Below are positions 24,440 through 33,743 of a stretch of 64,000 nucleotides of DNA, in pieces. The position numbers and the translations under genes were made by a program. Where the stretch lies: NCBI RefSeq assembly GCF_019049255.1, contig NZ_JAGMUJ010000072.1, positions 154,195 through 218,194 on the forward strand. The letters are read 5' to 3'. The notes beneath the pieces were generated by a model that was given only the letters and a program-made list of their open reading frames with translations, ran no database searches and was not told the DNA's origin. Source of the stretch: Streptomyces sp. AC558_RSS880 (lineage in GTDB: Bacteria > Actinomycetota > Actinomycetes > Streptomycetales > Streptomycetaceae). Every line of letters starts with the position of its first letter. Position 1 is the first letter of the stretch.

Positions 24440-24638
24440 GGCAGATTCCCTGGTAGCGGCGGTCGTACGGCCCGCCCGGGACAGACTCCGGCCCGGGCAC
24501 AGTGCTGCACGCGTACCCGTTCGCATGTCGCGCAACCCTGCGAGTCCCGGCGCCTCCTCCCGCCTTCCGGCACCCCCTCCGGGCCCGACAACCCGCATGG
24601 CTATCATATGAGCACCCTCTAGCTCGAAAGATGATCCT

Positions 24639-26084
24639 GTGACTGTCAACGAAGACTCGTTCACCCGTTGGAAGCACCGCGAGGAGATCGCGGAGTCGAT
24701 GATCCCGATCATCGGGAAGCTGCACCGGGAGCGGGACGTGACCGTCCTGCTGCACAGCCGCTCCTTGGTGAACAAGTCGGTGGTCAGCATCCTCAAGACC
24801 CACCGCTTCGCCCGGCAGATCGCCGGTGAGGAGCTCTCGGTCACCGAGACGCTGCCCTTCCTGCAGGCGCTCACCACGCTCGACCTCGGCCCGTCCCAGA
24901 TCGACATCGGCCTGCTCGCCGAGGCCTACCGCGCCGACGACCGGGGCCGGTCGGTGGCCGAGTTCACCGCCGAGGCCGTCGCCGGCGCGACCGGCGCCGA
25001 CAAGATCGACCGCCGCGAGCCGCGCGACGTCGTCCTCTACGGCTTCGGCCGCATCGGCCGCCTCCTGGCCCGGCTGCTCATCGAGAAGTCGGGATCCGGC
25101 AACGGGCTGCGCCTGCGCGCGATCGTGGTCCGCCGGGGCGGTGAGCAGGACATCGTCAAGCGGGCCTCGCTGCTGCGCCGCGACTCCGTGCACGGTCAGT
25201 TCCAGGGCACCATCACCGTCGACGAGGCGAACAGCACGATCGTCGCCAACGGCAACACCATCAAGGTGATCTACGCGGGCGACCCGACGGAGATCGACTA
25301 CACGGCGTACGGCATCAAGGACGCCATCCTCATCGACAACACCGGCAAGTGGCGCGACCGCGAGGGGCTTTCGCTGCACCTACGGCCCGGCATCGACAAG
25401 GTGGTGCTGACCGCGCCCGGCAAGGGCGACGTGCCCAACATCGTGCACGGCGTCAACCACGACACCCTCAAGCCGGACGAGCGGATCCTGTCCTGCGCGT
25501 CCTGCACCACCAACGCGATCGTCCCGCCGCTGAAGGCGATGGCGGACGAGTACGGTGTGCTGCGCGGGCACGTGGAGACCGTGCACTCGTTCACCAACGA
25601 CCAGAACCTGCTGGACAATTACCACAAGTCGGAGCGCCGCGGCCGTTCGGCGCCGCTGAACATGGTGATCACCGAGACGGGCGCCGCCTCGGCCGTCGCC
25701 AAGGCGCTGCCGGACCTCGACGCGACCATCACCGGCAGCTCGATCCGGGTCCCCGTGCCGGACGTCTCGATCGCGATCCTCAACCTCCAGCTGGGCCGCG
25801 CGACCGACCGTCAGGAGGTCCTGGAGCACCTGCGCAACGTGTCGCTGACCTCGCCGCTCAAGCGCCAGATCGACTTCACCAGCGCCCCCGACGCGGTCTC
25901 CAGCGACTTCATCGGCTCGCGCCACGCCTCGATCGTCGACGCCGGCGCGCTCAAGGTCGAGGGCGACAACGCGATCCTCTACCTCTGGTACGACAACGAG
26001 TTCGGCTACTCCTGCCAGGTCGTCCGGGTCGTCCAGTACGTTTCCGGGGTGGAGTACCCGACGTACCCGGCCCCGGCGGTCTGA
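24639..26084 (+). CDS. gap: Glyceraldehyde-3-phosphate dehydrogenase, long form
   Basis: GAPDH of 481 aa, interconverting glyceraldehyde-3-phosphate and 1,3-bisphosphoglycerate. The Rossmann motif YGFGRIGRLLARLL begins only at residue 134, the catalytic Cys289 is in SCASCTTNAIVPP, and the C-terminal WYDNEFGYSCQVVR is canonical. The N-terminal 130 residues are an extra helical extension seen in the long actinobacterial/proteobacterial GAPDH class, absent from the glycolytic 335-aa form. The start is GTG. A possible -10 TATCAT is at 24602-24607. It is probably a second, non-housekeeping GAPDH. Confidence 0.93.
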   Translation: MTVNEDSFTRWKHREEIAESMIPIIGKLHRERDVTVLLHSRSLVNKSVVSILKTHRFARQIAGEELSVTETLPFLQALTTLDLGPSQIDIGLLAEAYRADDRGRSVAEFTAEAVAGATGADKIDRREPRDVVLYGFGRIGRLLARLLIEKSGSGNGLRLRAIVVRRGGEQDIVKRASLLRRDSVHGQFQGTITVDEANSTIVANGNTIKVIYAGDPTEIDYTAYGIKDAILIDNTGKWRDREGLSLHLRPGIDKVVLTAPGKGDVPNIVHGVNHDTLKPDERILSCASCTTNAIVPPLKAMADEYGVLRGHVETVHSFTNDQNLLDNYHKSERRGRSAPLNMVITETGAASAVAKALPDLDATITGSSIRVPVPDVSIAILNLQLGRATDRQEVLEHLRNVSLTSPLKRQIDFTSAPDAVSSDFIGSRHASIVDAGALKVEGDNAILYLWYDNEFGYSCQVVRVVQYVSGVEYPTYPAPAV

Positions 26085-26119
26085 CCCGGGAAGCCGGCAA
26101 GCGGAACGGACGCGGCGAC

Positions 26120-26153
26120 GGGGCGGGGCCGGTGGGATGCCCGGCCCCGCCCC
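26120..26153 (+). terminator. Hairpin terminator after GAPDH gene
   Basis: GGGGCGGGGCCGG (26120-26132) pairs perfectly with CCGGCCCCGCCCC (26141-26153) over 13 bp around an 8-base loop, 36 bp after the stop codon. Confidence 0.75.
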
Positions 26154-26244
26154 GGTCTGCCCGCAGTACCGGCGGTAAGGGGCAGATCGGTAACGATCAT
26201 CCCGTCCGGGTTGCCGGGGCCCGTGAAGTTCCTAGTCTTCCGGC

Positions 26245-27213
26245 ATGGCCCTCTTCAGCAGTCGCACCAGCAGACGCCCCCGTATCGTGCCCGCCCTCGA
26301 CGACGCCGAGCTGGCGCGCGTGCTGGGGCGGTTGAGCAAGCGGAACGGGAGCGGCAAGGCCGCGGACGTGACCCTCGTGTCCTCCTTGCTGAAGGAGACG
26401 GGGGACGACTGGGACCGCCGCGGTCACCGGGTGTCCGTACTGGCCGAGGCGACGGCCGACGCGGGGATCGCGGCGGCGTGGCTGGGCAGGGAGCCGCAGA
26501 GCGCGGACGCCCTGCTGTTCCACTCCTGGACCGAGTTGGCGCGCGGTCTGCGGGACGGGCGCCTGGAGGACGCCGGGCAGCTGATCTCCCGGTGCCACCA
26601 GGCCGCCGAGCGAAGACCGGAGGATCCGCTGCCGTGGGTGGTCCTGCTCGGTGTGTCGCGGATCGAGCGTTACGGCCAGAACGACGTCAACGCCATCTGG
26701 CGGGAGGCCACCGGGCGCGACCGCTGGCACCGTGAGGCGTATCTGCAGATGCTCGCCTATCTGTCGCCGGAGGAAGGGGGGTCCAGCGCGGCCGTCCTCG
26801 ACTTCGTCGACGTGGTGCGCACCCGTATCCCGGCCAACGCACCGTGTGCGGCGGTCGAGTTGACCGCGGCCGTGCGGCAGTACCAGGGGCTGCTGGCACA
26901 GGGCGGGGTGCGGGCCATGACGGCCGGTCAGCTGTGGGAGGGCGGGCAGATCGCCGCCGCGCTGGAACAGGCGGCCGCGCTGTGGGCGAAGCCGGGCTTC
27001 TTCCAGCACGCGGCGGCGCAGGCCGATCTGAACGTGCTGGCGTACGCGTTGTGCGCGGCCGGGCGCGCCGTCGACGCGCATCATGTGTTCGAGACACTGC
27101 AGGGCACGGTCACGCCCTGGCCGTGGAACACCGACGGGCCCGCGATCCAGCGGTTCGAGCAGCACCAGTCCAAGGCGGAACGGGGACGGCAGGGCGGCGT
27201 CGGCGGAGCGTGA
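26245..27213 (+). CDS. Hypothetical helical (TPR-like) protein
   Basis: A 322-aa soluble protein that I do not recognise as a named enzyme. It is almost entirely helical, with paired-helix repeats (SADALLFHSWTELARGLRDGRLEDA, RRPEDPLPWVVLLGVSRIER, ALEQAAALWAKPGFFQHAAAQADLN), which suggests tetratricopeptide-like scaffolding. There is no signal peptide or membrane helix. It is a single gene, convergent with the spore-pigment hydroxylase 24 bp away. Codon use is typical of the surroundings. Confidence 0.78.
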   Translation: MALFSSRTSRRPRIVPALDDAELARVLGRLSKRNGSGKAADVTLVSSLLKETGDDWDRRGHRVSVLAEATADAGIAAAWLGREPQSADALLFHSWTELARGLRDGRLEDAGQLISRCHQAAERRPEDPLPWVVLLGVSRIERYGQNDVNAIWREATGRDRWHREAYLQMLAYLSPEEGGSSAAVLDFVDVVRTRIPANAPCAAVELTAAVRQYQGLLAQGGVRAMTAGQLWEGGQIAAALEQAAALWAKPGFFQHAAAQADLNVLAYALCAAGRAVDAHHVFETLQGTVTPWPWNTDGPAIQRFEQHQSKAERGRQGGVGGA

Positions 27214-27237
27214 CGCCCGCCGACCGCCGCTCCCCCG

Positions 27238-29052
27238 TCAGCTCCGCGCCAGGACGGTGGTGACGGCCTCCCGCAGCGCCGCCGCCGGGTCCGGTACGGG
27301 CCCTTCGGAGCGCCAGGCGACGAAGCCGTCGGGGCGGACCAGTACCGCGCCGTCCGCGGTGATCCCGTGCGTCCGGGCCCAGTCGGCACCGTCCTCGGGA
27401 GTCAGTTCCGCGCCGGGGCCGTCGCCCACCCGGTACGCGTCGAGCGGTACGGACAGGTCCTTCGCGACCTTCGCCGCCGCGGTGTGCCAGTCGCAGGCGC
27501 CGTTCGCGGAACTCAGCAGCACGCACGACCGCTCGTACAGGTCGAGCGTGGAGATCCGGGTGCCCGAGCGGTCCAGCCACACGTGCGGGGCGCGGCTGCC
27601 GGGCTCGCCGGTCAGCATCACGCCGTCGGGGATGATCTGCGCCGCCGGGTCGGCGCCCAGGACCGCGCCGCGCGGATAGCGGTAGCAGAGCGCCACGTTG
27701 AGGATGCCGCCCGGCTTCATCCCGGGACCGCCGGGACCGCCGGGGCCACCGGCTCCGGGACCGCCTGGGCCACCGGGACCGCCGGCTCCGGGACCGCCAG
27801 GACCGCCGGGAGCACCGACTCCGGGACCACCGGGGGCACCCGGACCGCCGGCTCCGGGACCACCGGGGGCGGGGGCTCCGAGGGCGGGGGCTCCGGGGGC
27901 CGGCGTGTACCCGGGGTGGCTGTGCTCGCTCGAGCGGGAGGAGGCACGGGCGCTGGTCGCCTCCGCGACGGGCCGGCGTTCGGCGTCGTAGGACTCCAGC
28001 AGGCCGGGCGCGGCCCAGCCGCCGAGCACGGCGGCCAGCTTCCAGGCGAGGTTGTGGGCGTCCTGGATGCCGGTGTTGGAGCCGAACGCCCCGGTGGGCG
28101 ACATCTCGTGGGCCGAGTCGCCGGCCAGGAACACCCGGCCGTCGGCGTACCGCTCGGCGACCCGCTCGGCGGCGTGCCAGGCGGCCCGGCCGGTGATCTC
28201 CACGTCGAGGTCCGGCACGCCGACGGCCTTCCGGATGTGGGCGACGCACCGCTCGTCGGTGAACTCCTCGAGGGTTTCGCCGTGTTCGGGGTGCCAGGGG
28301 GCGTGGAACACCCAGTGCTCCCGGTTGTCGACCGGCAGCAGGGCCCCGTCGGCGTCCGGGTTGGTCAGGTAGCAGACGATGAACCGCCGGTCCCCGACGA
28401 CGTCGGCGAGGCCGCGGGAGGTGAACGTGAGGCTCACGTTGTGGAACAGGTCGCCCGGGCCCTTCTGCCCGATGCCCAGCGACTCGCGGACGGGGCTGCG
28501 CGGACCGTCGGCGGCGACGAGGTAGTCCGCCCGGATCCTGGTGTGCTCGCCGGTCTCCCGGCTCTTGACCAGCACCGTCACCCCCTCGGCGTCCTGGTCG
28601 AAGGACATCATCTCCGTCCCGAAGCGCAGGTCCCCGCCGAGTTCGCGGGCTCCCTCGAGGAGCACCGGTTCCAGGTCGTTCTGGCTGCACAGGCACCATC
28701 CGCTGGGGCTGAAGCGGGCGAGCCCGCCGCCGGGGTCGATCTCCTGGAGCAGCCACTCGCCCTCGTCGCCCGCCAGGCTCGGGGTCTGCCAGATGCCGTG
28801 GTTGTCCGCCAGGACCGACGCGGCCCGGCCGATGCGCTGCTCGAGCCCGGCCGTCCGGAACAGCTCCATGGTGCGTACGTTGTTCCCCCGCCCGCGCGGG
28901 TGGATCGACGTGCCCGCGTGGCGTTCGACGAGCGTGTGCGGCACGCCGAGGCGCCCCAGGAACAGGGACATGGACAGACCCACCAGGGAGCCGCCGACGA
29001 TGAGGACCGGCGTGCGGTGATCCGCCCGGCCGGCCGTATCCGATCGATGCAT
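27238..29052 (-). CDS. WhiE ORFVIII-type FAD-dependent polyketide hydroxylase with collagen-like insert
   Basis: Class A flavoprotein monooxygenase of 604 aa (PgaE/RdmE/MhpA fold), expected to hydroxylate the spore-pigment polyketide with NAD(P)H and O2. The FAD-binding VLIVGGSLVGLSMSL is at about 16-30 and YLVAADGPRSPVR and GRVFLAGDSAHEMSPTGAFG lie mid-protein. The C-terminal thioredoxin-like domain begins near GGILNVALCYRYP. Between them, residues about 384-447 are a Gly-Pro-rich, collagen-like repeat that interrupts the normal sequence. ATG at 29052 follows GGAGG. It is divergent from the main pigment operon, as in S. coelicolor whiE. Confidence 0.9.
   Translation of the reverse strand: MHRSDTAGRADHRTPVLIVGGSLVGLSMSLFLGRLGVPHTLVERHAGTSIHPRGRGNNVRTMELFRTAGLEQRIGRAASVLADNHGIWQTPSLAGDEGEWLLQEIDPGGGLARFSPSGWCLCSQNDLEPVLLEGARELGGDLRFGTEMMSFDQDAEGVTVLVKSRETGEHTRIRADYLVAADGPRSPVRESLGIGQKGPGDLFHNVSLTFTSRGLADVVGDRRFIVCYLTNPDADGALLPVDNREHWVFHAPWHPEHGETLEEFTDERCVAHIRKAVGVPDLDVEITGRAAWHAAERVAERYADGRVFLAGDSAHEMSPTGAFGSNTGIQDAHNLAWKLAAVLGGWAAPGLLESYDAERRPVAEATSARASSRSSEHSHPGYTPAPGAPALGAPAPGGPGAGGPGAPGGPGVGAPGGPGGPGAGGPGGPGGPGAGGPGGPGGPGMKPGGILNVALCYRYPRGAVLGADPAAQIIPDGVMLTGEPGSRAPHVWLDRSGTRISTLDLYERSCVLLSSANGACDWHTAAAKVAKDLSVPLDAYRVGDGPGAELTPEDGADWARTHGITADGAVLVRPDGFVAWRSEGPVPDPAAALREAVTTVLARS
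27712..27903 (-). repeat. GC-rich tandem repeat encoding collagen-like Gly-Pro tract
   Basis: Imperfect tandem copies of a 9-30 bp unit (CCGGGACCGCCGGGACCGCC and variants with CCGGCTCCGGGACCACC) stay in frame within the hydroxylase gene. They encode about 60 residues dominated by GPG, GGP and APG triplets. Such tracts expand and contract by slippage, so length should vary between strains. Confidence 0.85.
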
Positions 29053-29285
29053 TGAAACGCCTCCAGCGTCGCCCTCGACGGGCTGTGGAACAGGACGCAC
29101 CTTTCATGCCCGGTGCGGGCCGGTCCGCGTCCCGGCGGCACCCGGATGGCGCGCGGTTCACCCACCTGCCCCGTGTCGCTCGCGCACACCGGAAAGTCGC
29201 GTCAACGATCGACTCATGGCGACCCCGGACCTTCGGACACGGCGGTCGTTGTCTGACCTTCCGAAGAAGAGGAGAGGTGCGCCGG

Positions 29286-30410
29286 ATGACCATGTCGGCA
29301 CGCATTTCGCAGTCGGCGTTCGACGGCTCGAGGCTGCGGGTGATCCTGCTCCTCGACCTGTACGAGGGGGCCCAGGAACAGTTCCTCGCCGCGTACGAGC
29401 ACATGCGCAACAAGGTCGCGTCCGTCCCCGGTCACATCAGTGACCAACTGTGCCAGTCGATCGAGAACCCCTCGCAGTGGCTCATCACCAGCGAGTGGGA
29501 GAGCGCCCTGCCGTTCCTCGCGTGGGTGAACAGCGAGGAGCACATCCAGATCGTCCGGCCGATGCACAGCTGTGTCCGGGACACCCGGTCGATGCGCTAC
29601 AGCGTCCTGCGCGAGACCCACCCGGAACAGCCGCTCACTCCCGAGGCCGCGAAGGCGGGCCTCCAGAAGGCGGCCCGCGTGGGCGCCGGGATGACCCGCC
29701 ACGCCCTCACCTTCACCGTCAAACCGGGCTCCGAGTCCAAGGTCGTGGACATCCTGGCCAACTACGACGCGCCCGAGACGCGGATCAACGGTGTCACGCG
29801 ACTGCACCGCACCTCGCTCTTCATGCACGGCAACCGCGTCGTGCGGGCCGTGGAGGTGGAGGGCGACCTGCTGGCCACCCTGTGCCACGTGGCCAGCCAG
29901 CCCGAGGTCCAGGCGGTGGAAGAGGCCATCAACCCCTATCTGGAGCAGGACCGGGATCTGTCCGACTCCGACTCCGCGCGGGTGTTCTTCACCCGGGCGG
30001 CGCTCCCGGCCATGCAGCACGTGGCGACCGACCGCCCGGAACCCGCCGGCCTGCGGCGGCACATGCTGTACTACCCGGCCGTGGCGGACCACGGCCTGGA
30101 GCTGGCCCGGTTCCTCGCCCGCCAGGACGAGGCCGCGGCGAGCGACCCGGACAGCCTGGTGTACGCGAGCACCGTCTTCCAGCGCGACGACGTCGTGGTC
30201 CGCATGATCGACGTCACCGGCGAGCTCGATCTCGACCCCGCCGCCGCCCTCGGCGTCAAGGCTCCGGGCAAGGCGGCCGAGCTGGAGCGTCTCCTGGACG
30301 GCGCCGCGATCGGCGTCGAGGGCTCCCTGGACTCGGAGCGCAACCTCAACCGGCTCCTGGCGCACGCCGACATGATGCCCGTCACCGACCGCAGCTCCGC
30401 GGATTCCTGA
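29286..30410 (+). CDS. WhiE ORFI-type SchA/CurD domain protein
   Basis: A 374-aa protein of spore-pigment clusters. It starts with an antibiotic-biosynthesis-monooxygenase-like ferredoxin fold (LRVILLLDLYEGAQEQFLAAYEHMR, about 15-110). Two further SchA/CurD-type repeats follow (RHALTFTVKPGSESKVVDILANY and LRRHMLYYPAVADHGLELARFLA). Its biochemical role is unproven; its first-gene position in the pigment operon is conserved in whiE, sch and cur clusters. ATG at 29286 has GGAGAGG at 8 bp. The 233-bp divergent region upstream should hold both whiE promoters, but I could not assign them. Confidence 0.88.
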   Translation: MTMSARISQSAFDGSRLRVILLLDLYEGAQEQFLAAYEHMRNKVASVPGHISDQLCQSIENPSQWLITSEWESALPFLAWVNSEEHIQIVRPMHSCVRDTRSMRYSVLRETHPEQPLTPEAAKAGLQKAARVGAGMTRHALTFTVKPGSESKVVDILANYDAPETRINGVTRLHRTSLFMHGNRVVRAVEVEGDLLATLCHVASQPEVQAVEEAINPYLEQDRDLSDSDSARVFFTRAALPAMQHVATDRPEPAGLRRHMLYYPAVADHGLELARFLARQDEAAASDPDSLVYASTVFQRDDVVVRMIDVTGELDLDPAAALGVKAPGKAAELERLLDGAAIGVEGSLDSERNLNRLLAHADMMPVTDRSSADS

Positions 30411-30479
30411 CGGCCGACCGCGGTGACGTCCGCGGCCGTGCCCGCCCGGACGTCACCGGCACACCCGGAGGTAACAACC

Positions 30480-30947
30480 ATGTCCCAACAGCATCCACGC
30501 ATCGTGGACCTGAGCGAGACGGAACCCAACCGACGGCGCGGAGGTGACCTCAGGACCCTGCTCACCCCGGCCACCGTGGGCTCCACCAGCGGCTTCATGG
30601 GCCTGGCGATCATCAAGCCCGGCGAGCGCATCGGCGAGCACTACCACCCGTACTCCGAGGAGTTCGTGTACGTGGTCAGCGGCGCGCTCGAAGTGGACCT
30701 GGACGGCGAGCCGTTCGCGCTCCGCGCCGAGCAGGGACTGATGATCCCGATCGACATGCGGCACCGCTTCCGCAACGTCGGCGACCAGGAGGCGCGCATG
30801 GTGTTCCACCTGGGCCCGCTCGCCCCGCATCCGAGCCTCGGTCACGTCGACACCGAGGAGACCGAAAGTGCCGTCGCGGGGCCGCAGTTGAAGGTCGGCG
30901 GTCCCGAGCACGGCCGGCCGACCGAGCCGAGCGAGGCCATAAAATGA
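30480..30947 (+). CDS. WhiE ORFII-type cupin
   Basis: A 155-aa single-domain cupin. The metal-binding motif 1 reads GERIGEHYHPYSEEFVYVVSGALEVDLDG and motif 2 MIPIDMRHRFRNVGDQEARMVFHLGPLAP. In whiE-type clusters this protein is thought to assist early cyclisation or oxidation of the polyketide. The ATG at 30480 follows GGAGG. The 3' end overlaps KS-alpha by 4 bp. Confidence 0.9.
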   Translation: MSQQHPRIVDLSETEPNRRRGGDLRTLLTPATVGSTSGFMGLAIIKPGERIGEHYHPYSEEFVYVVSGALEVDLDGEPFALRAEQGLMIPIDMRHRFRNVGDQEARMVFHLGPLAPHPSLGHVDTEETESAVAGPQLKVGGPEHGRPTEPSEAIK

Positions 30948-32212
30948 CCCGCCGGGTGGCCGTCACCGGTATAGGTGTGGTCGCTCCCGGCGGCATCGGA
31001 GCGACGGCGTTCTGGGATCTTCTGACAGCCGGCCGCACCGCGACCCGCGGCATCTCCCTGTTCGATCCGGCGGGCCTGCGCTCGCGCATAGCCGCCGAGT
31101 GCGACTTCGACCCGTACGAGCACGGCCTGGACGCGGACCTGTGCCAGCACGCGGACCGTTACATCCAGTTCGCCGTGGTCGCCGCCGCCGAGGCCGTGCG
31201 CGACTCCGGCCTCGACACCGAGGCCACGGACCCCTGGCGCACCGCGGTCTCGCTGGGCAGCGCGGTCGGCGGCACCACCCGGCTGGAACACGACTACGTG
31301 CTGGTCAGTGAGCGGGGCCGGCGCTGGGACGTGGACCACGGGCAGGCGGAGCCGAAGCTGCACCTGGCCTTCTCGCCGAGCACGCTCGCCTCGGTCGTCG
31401 CCGAGCGGTTCGGCGCCCGGGGCCCGGTGCAGACCGTCTCCACCGGCTGCACCTCCGGGCTCGACGCGGTCGGCTACGCCTTCCACACCGTCGCCGAGGG
31501 CCGGGCCGACGTCTGCATCGCCGGGGCGTCGGACTCGCCGATCTCACCGATCACGATGGCCTGCTTCGACGCCATCAAGGCGACGTCACCCAACAACGAC
31601 GACCCCGAGCACGCCTCCCGGCCCTTCGACGCCCACCGCGACGGCTTCGTGATGGGCGAGGGCGCGGCCGTGCTCGTCCTCGAGGAGTACGAGCACGCGC
31701 GGGCCCGCGGCGCGGAGATCCTCTGCGAGATCAGCGGCTACGCCACCTACGGCAACGCCTACCACATGACCGGTCTGACCAGTGAGGGACTGGAGATGGC
31801 CCGGGCGATCGACACCACGCTCGACCAGGCCCGTATCGACCCCACGCTGATCGACTACGTCAACGCGCACGGCTCCGGCACCCGGCAGAACGACCGGCAC
31901 GAGACGGCCGCCGTGAAGCGGTCCCTGGGCGCGCACGCCCACGAGACGCCCATGAGCTCCATCAAGTCGATGGTGGGGCACTCGCTGGGCGCGATCGGCG
32001 CGATCGAGGTGGTCGCCTGCGTCCTCGCGCTGAAGCACCAGGTGGTGCCGCCCACGGCGAACTACGAGACCCCCGACCCCGAGTGCGACCTGGACTACGT
32101 GCCGCGCACCGCCCGCCCGCGGAAGCTGAACCATGTGCTCTCCGTCGGCAGCGGATTCGGCGGTTTCCAGTCCGCGGTGCTGCTCTCCGGGCCGGGCGGG
32201 AGGACACGATGA
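30944..32212 (+). CDS. Spore-pigment ketosynthase alpha (WhiE ORFIII type)
   Basis: Ketosynthase of the minimal type II polyketide synthase, 422 aa, condensing malonyl units on the ACP. The active-site Cys169 is in VSTGCTSGLDAVGYAF, and the catalytic His residues lie in NAHGSGTRQNDRHE and SIKSMVGHSLGAIGAIE. It starts with ATG overlapping the cupin stop, and its stop overlaps the CLF start. It forms a heterodimer with the next gene product. Confidence 0.96.
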   Translation: MTRRVAVTGIGVVAPGGIGATAFWDLLTAGRTATRGISLFDPAGLRSRIAAECDFDPYEHGLDADLCQHADRYIQFAVVAAAEAVRDSGLDTEATDPWRTAVSLGSAVGGTTRLEHDYVLVSERGRRWDVDHGQAEPKLHLAFSPSTLASVVAERFGARGPVQTVSTGCTSGLDAVGYAFHTVAEGRADVCIAGASDSPISPITMACFDAIKATSPNNDDPEHASRPFDAHRDGFVMGEGAAVLVLEEYEHARARGAEILCEISGYATYGNAYHMTGLTSEGLEMARAIDTTLDQARIDPTLIDYVNAHGSGTRQNDRHETAAVKRSLGAHAHETPMSSIKSMVGHSLGAIGAIEVVACVLALKHQVVPPTANYETPDPECDLDYVPRTARPRKLNHVLSVGSGFGGFQSAVLLSGPGGRTR

Positions 32213-33453
32213 GCAATCGGCGCCCCGGGCGTGCGGCCGTCACCGGCATCGGTGTGGTCGCGCCCAACGGACTGCGGACCGACGCCTACTGGAAGTCCGT
32301 CCGCGAAGGCCTCAGCGTGCTGGACCTGATCAGCCGCGAGGGCTGTGACCATCTGCCGCTGCGGGTGGCGGGCGAGGTCCGGGCCTTCGACCCGTCGGCC
32401 CTCATCGAGGACCGGTTCCTGGTGCAGACCGACCGGTTCAGTCACTTCGCGATGGCCGCCGCCGCCCTCGCCCTCGACGACGCCGGACTCGGCGGTGATC
32501 CCGCCGAGCCGTTCTCCGTCGGCGTGGTCACCGCCGCCGGATCGGGCGGCGGCGAGTTCGGCCAGCGCGAGCTGCAGAAACTGTGGGGGCAGGGCTCCAA
32601 GTTCGTCGGCCCCTACCAGTCCATCGCCTGGTTCTACGCCGCGAGCACCGGCCAGATCTCCATCCGCAGCGGCCTCAAGGGGCCGTGCGGGGTGGTGGCG
32701 AGCGACGAGGCGGGCGGTCTGGACTCCCTCGCGCACGCGGCCCGGGCCGTGCGGCGCGGCACCGACGTCATGGTCGTGGGGGCCGCGGAGGCGCCGCTGG
32801 CCCCTTACTCGATGGTGTGCCAGCTCGGCTACCCCGAGCTCAGCACCCTCGACGACCCCGACCGTGCCTACCGTCCGTTCACCGAGAAGGCGTGCGGTTT
32901 CGTGCCCGCCGAGGGCGGTGCGCTGCTCGTCGTCGAGGACGAGTCCCGTGCCCGTGACCGCGGAGTGCCCGTACGGGCCGTCGTGGCCGGCCACGCCGCC
33001 ACGTTCACCGGGGCCTCCCGCTGGGCGGCGTCCCGGGAGGGCCTGGCCCGCGCGATCCGCGGCGCCCTCGACGACGCGGGCTGCGCGCCGGAGGAGATCG
33101 ACGTCGTGTTCGCCGACGCCCTGGGCGTCCCCGAGGCGGACCGCGCCGAGGCGCTGGCGATCGCCGACGCCCTGGGCGCGCACGGCACCCGCGTCCCGGT
33201 CACGGCGCCCAAGACGGGCATCGGGCGCGCCTACTGCGCGGCACCCGTGCTGGACACGGTGGCCGCGGTGCTCGCCATGGAGCACGGCTCGGTGCCCCCG
33301 ACGCCCAACGTGTTCGACATCTGCCACGACCTCGACCTGGTGATGTCGCGCGCTCGTCCCGCCGAGCTGCGCACCGCCCTGGTCCTCAGCAGGGGACTGA
33401 TGGGCTCCAACGCGGCGCTGGTCGTGCGCCGCGGTGACGATTCCGCCCGGTAG
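32209..33453 (+). CDS. Spore-pigment chain length factor (ketosynthase beta, WhiE ORFIV type)
   Basis: KS-like partner of 414 aa that sets chain length. The ketosynthase Cys position is replaced: the block reads VVASDEAGGLDSLAHAARAV, with Glu where most CLFs carry Gln. The catalytic His of the HGT block is also absent, as expected. The ATG overlaps the KS-alpha stop. WhiE-type CLFs direct very long chains (about C24), so the same is inferred here. Confidence 0.95.
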   Translation: MSNRRPGRAAVTGIGVVAPNGLRTDAYWKSVREGLSVLDLISREGCDHLPLRVAGEVRAFDPSALIEDRFLVQTDRFSHFAMAAAALALDDAGLGGDPAEPFSVGVVTAAGSGGGEFGQRELQKLWGQGSKFVGPYQSIAWFYAASTGQISIRSGLKGPCGVVASDEAGGLDSLAHAARAVRRGTDVMVVGAAEAPLAPYSMVCQLGYPELSTLDDPDRAYRPFTEKACGFVPAEGGALLVVEDESRARDRGVPVRAVVAGHAATFTGASRWAASREGLARAIRGALDDAGCAPEEIDVVFADALGVPEADRAEALAIADALGAHGTRVPVTAPKTGIGRAYCAAPVLDTVAAVLAMEHGSVPPTPNVFDICHDLDLVMSRARPAELRTALVLSRGLMGSNAALVVRRGDDSAR

Positions 33454-33480
33454 GTCCGGGCGGGGAAGGAGAAGTCACCC

Positions 33481-33741
33481 GTGATCACCTCCGAAGTGAC
33501 CTTCGACGAGCTGGCCGCGCTGATGAAGCAGGCGGCCGGCATCACCGTCGACCCCCAGGAACTGAAGCGGTCGGCGGAGTCCCCCTTCGACGTCTTCGGC
33601 CTCGACTCGCTCGGCCTGCTCGGCATCGTCGGCGAGCTGGAGAACCGGTACGGCGCGTCGCTTCCCCCCGACTCGGAGCGCTGCCGGACGCCCCGGGAGT
33701 TCCTGAACCTCGTCAACAGCACCCTCACGGCTGGAGCCTGA
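33481..33741 (+). CDS. Acyl carrier protein (WhiE ORFV type)
   Basis: An 86-aa ACP; phosphopantetheine attaches at the Ser of FGLDSLGLLGIVGELENRYG. It begins with GTG after GGAGAAG. It carries the growing polyketide between ketosynthase and cyclases and lies between the CLF and the first cyclase in the usual order. Confidence 0.95.
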   Translation: MITSEVTFDELAALMKQAAGITVDPQELKRSAESPFDVFGLDSLGLLGIVGELENRYGASLPPDSERCRTPREFLNLVNSTLTAGA

Positions 33742-33743
33742 AA

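Noticed and set aside
27712..27903. Possible separate collagen-like gene on either strand
   Set aside because: The tract is in frame inside the FAD hydroxylase with conserved domains on both sides, so it is an insertion and not an independent gene.
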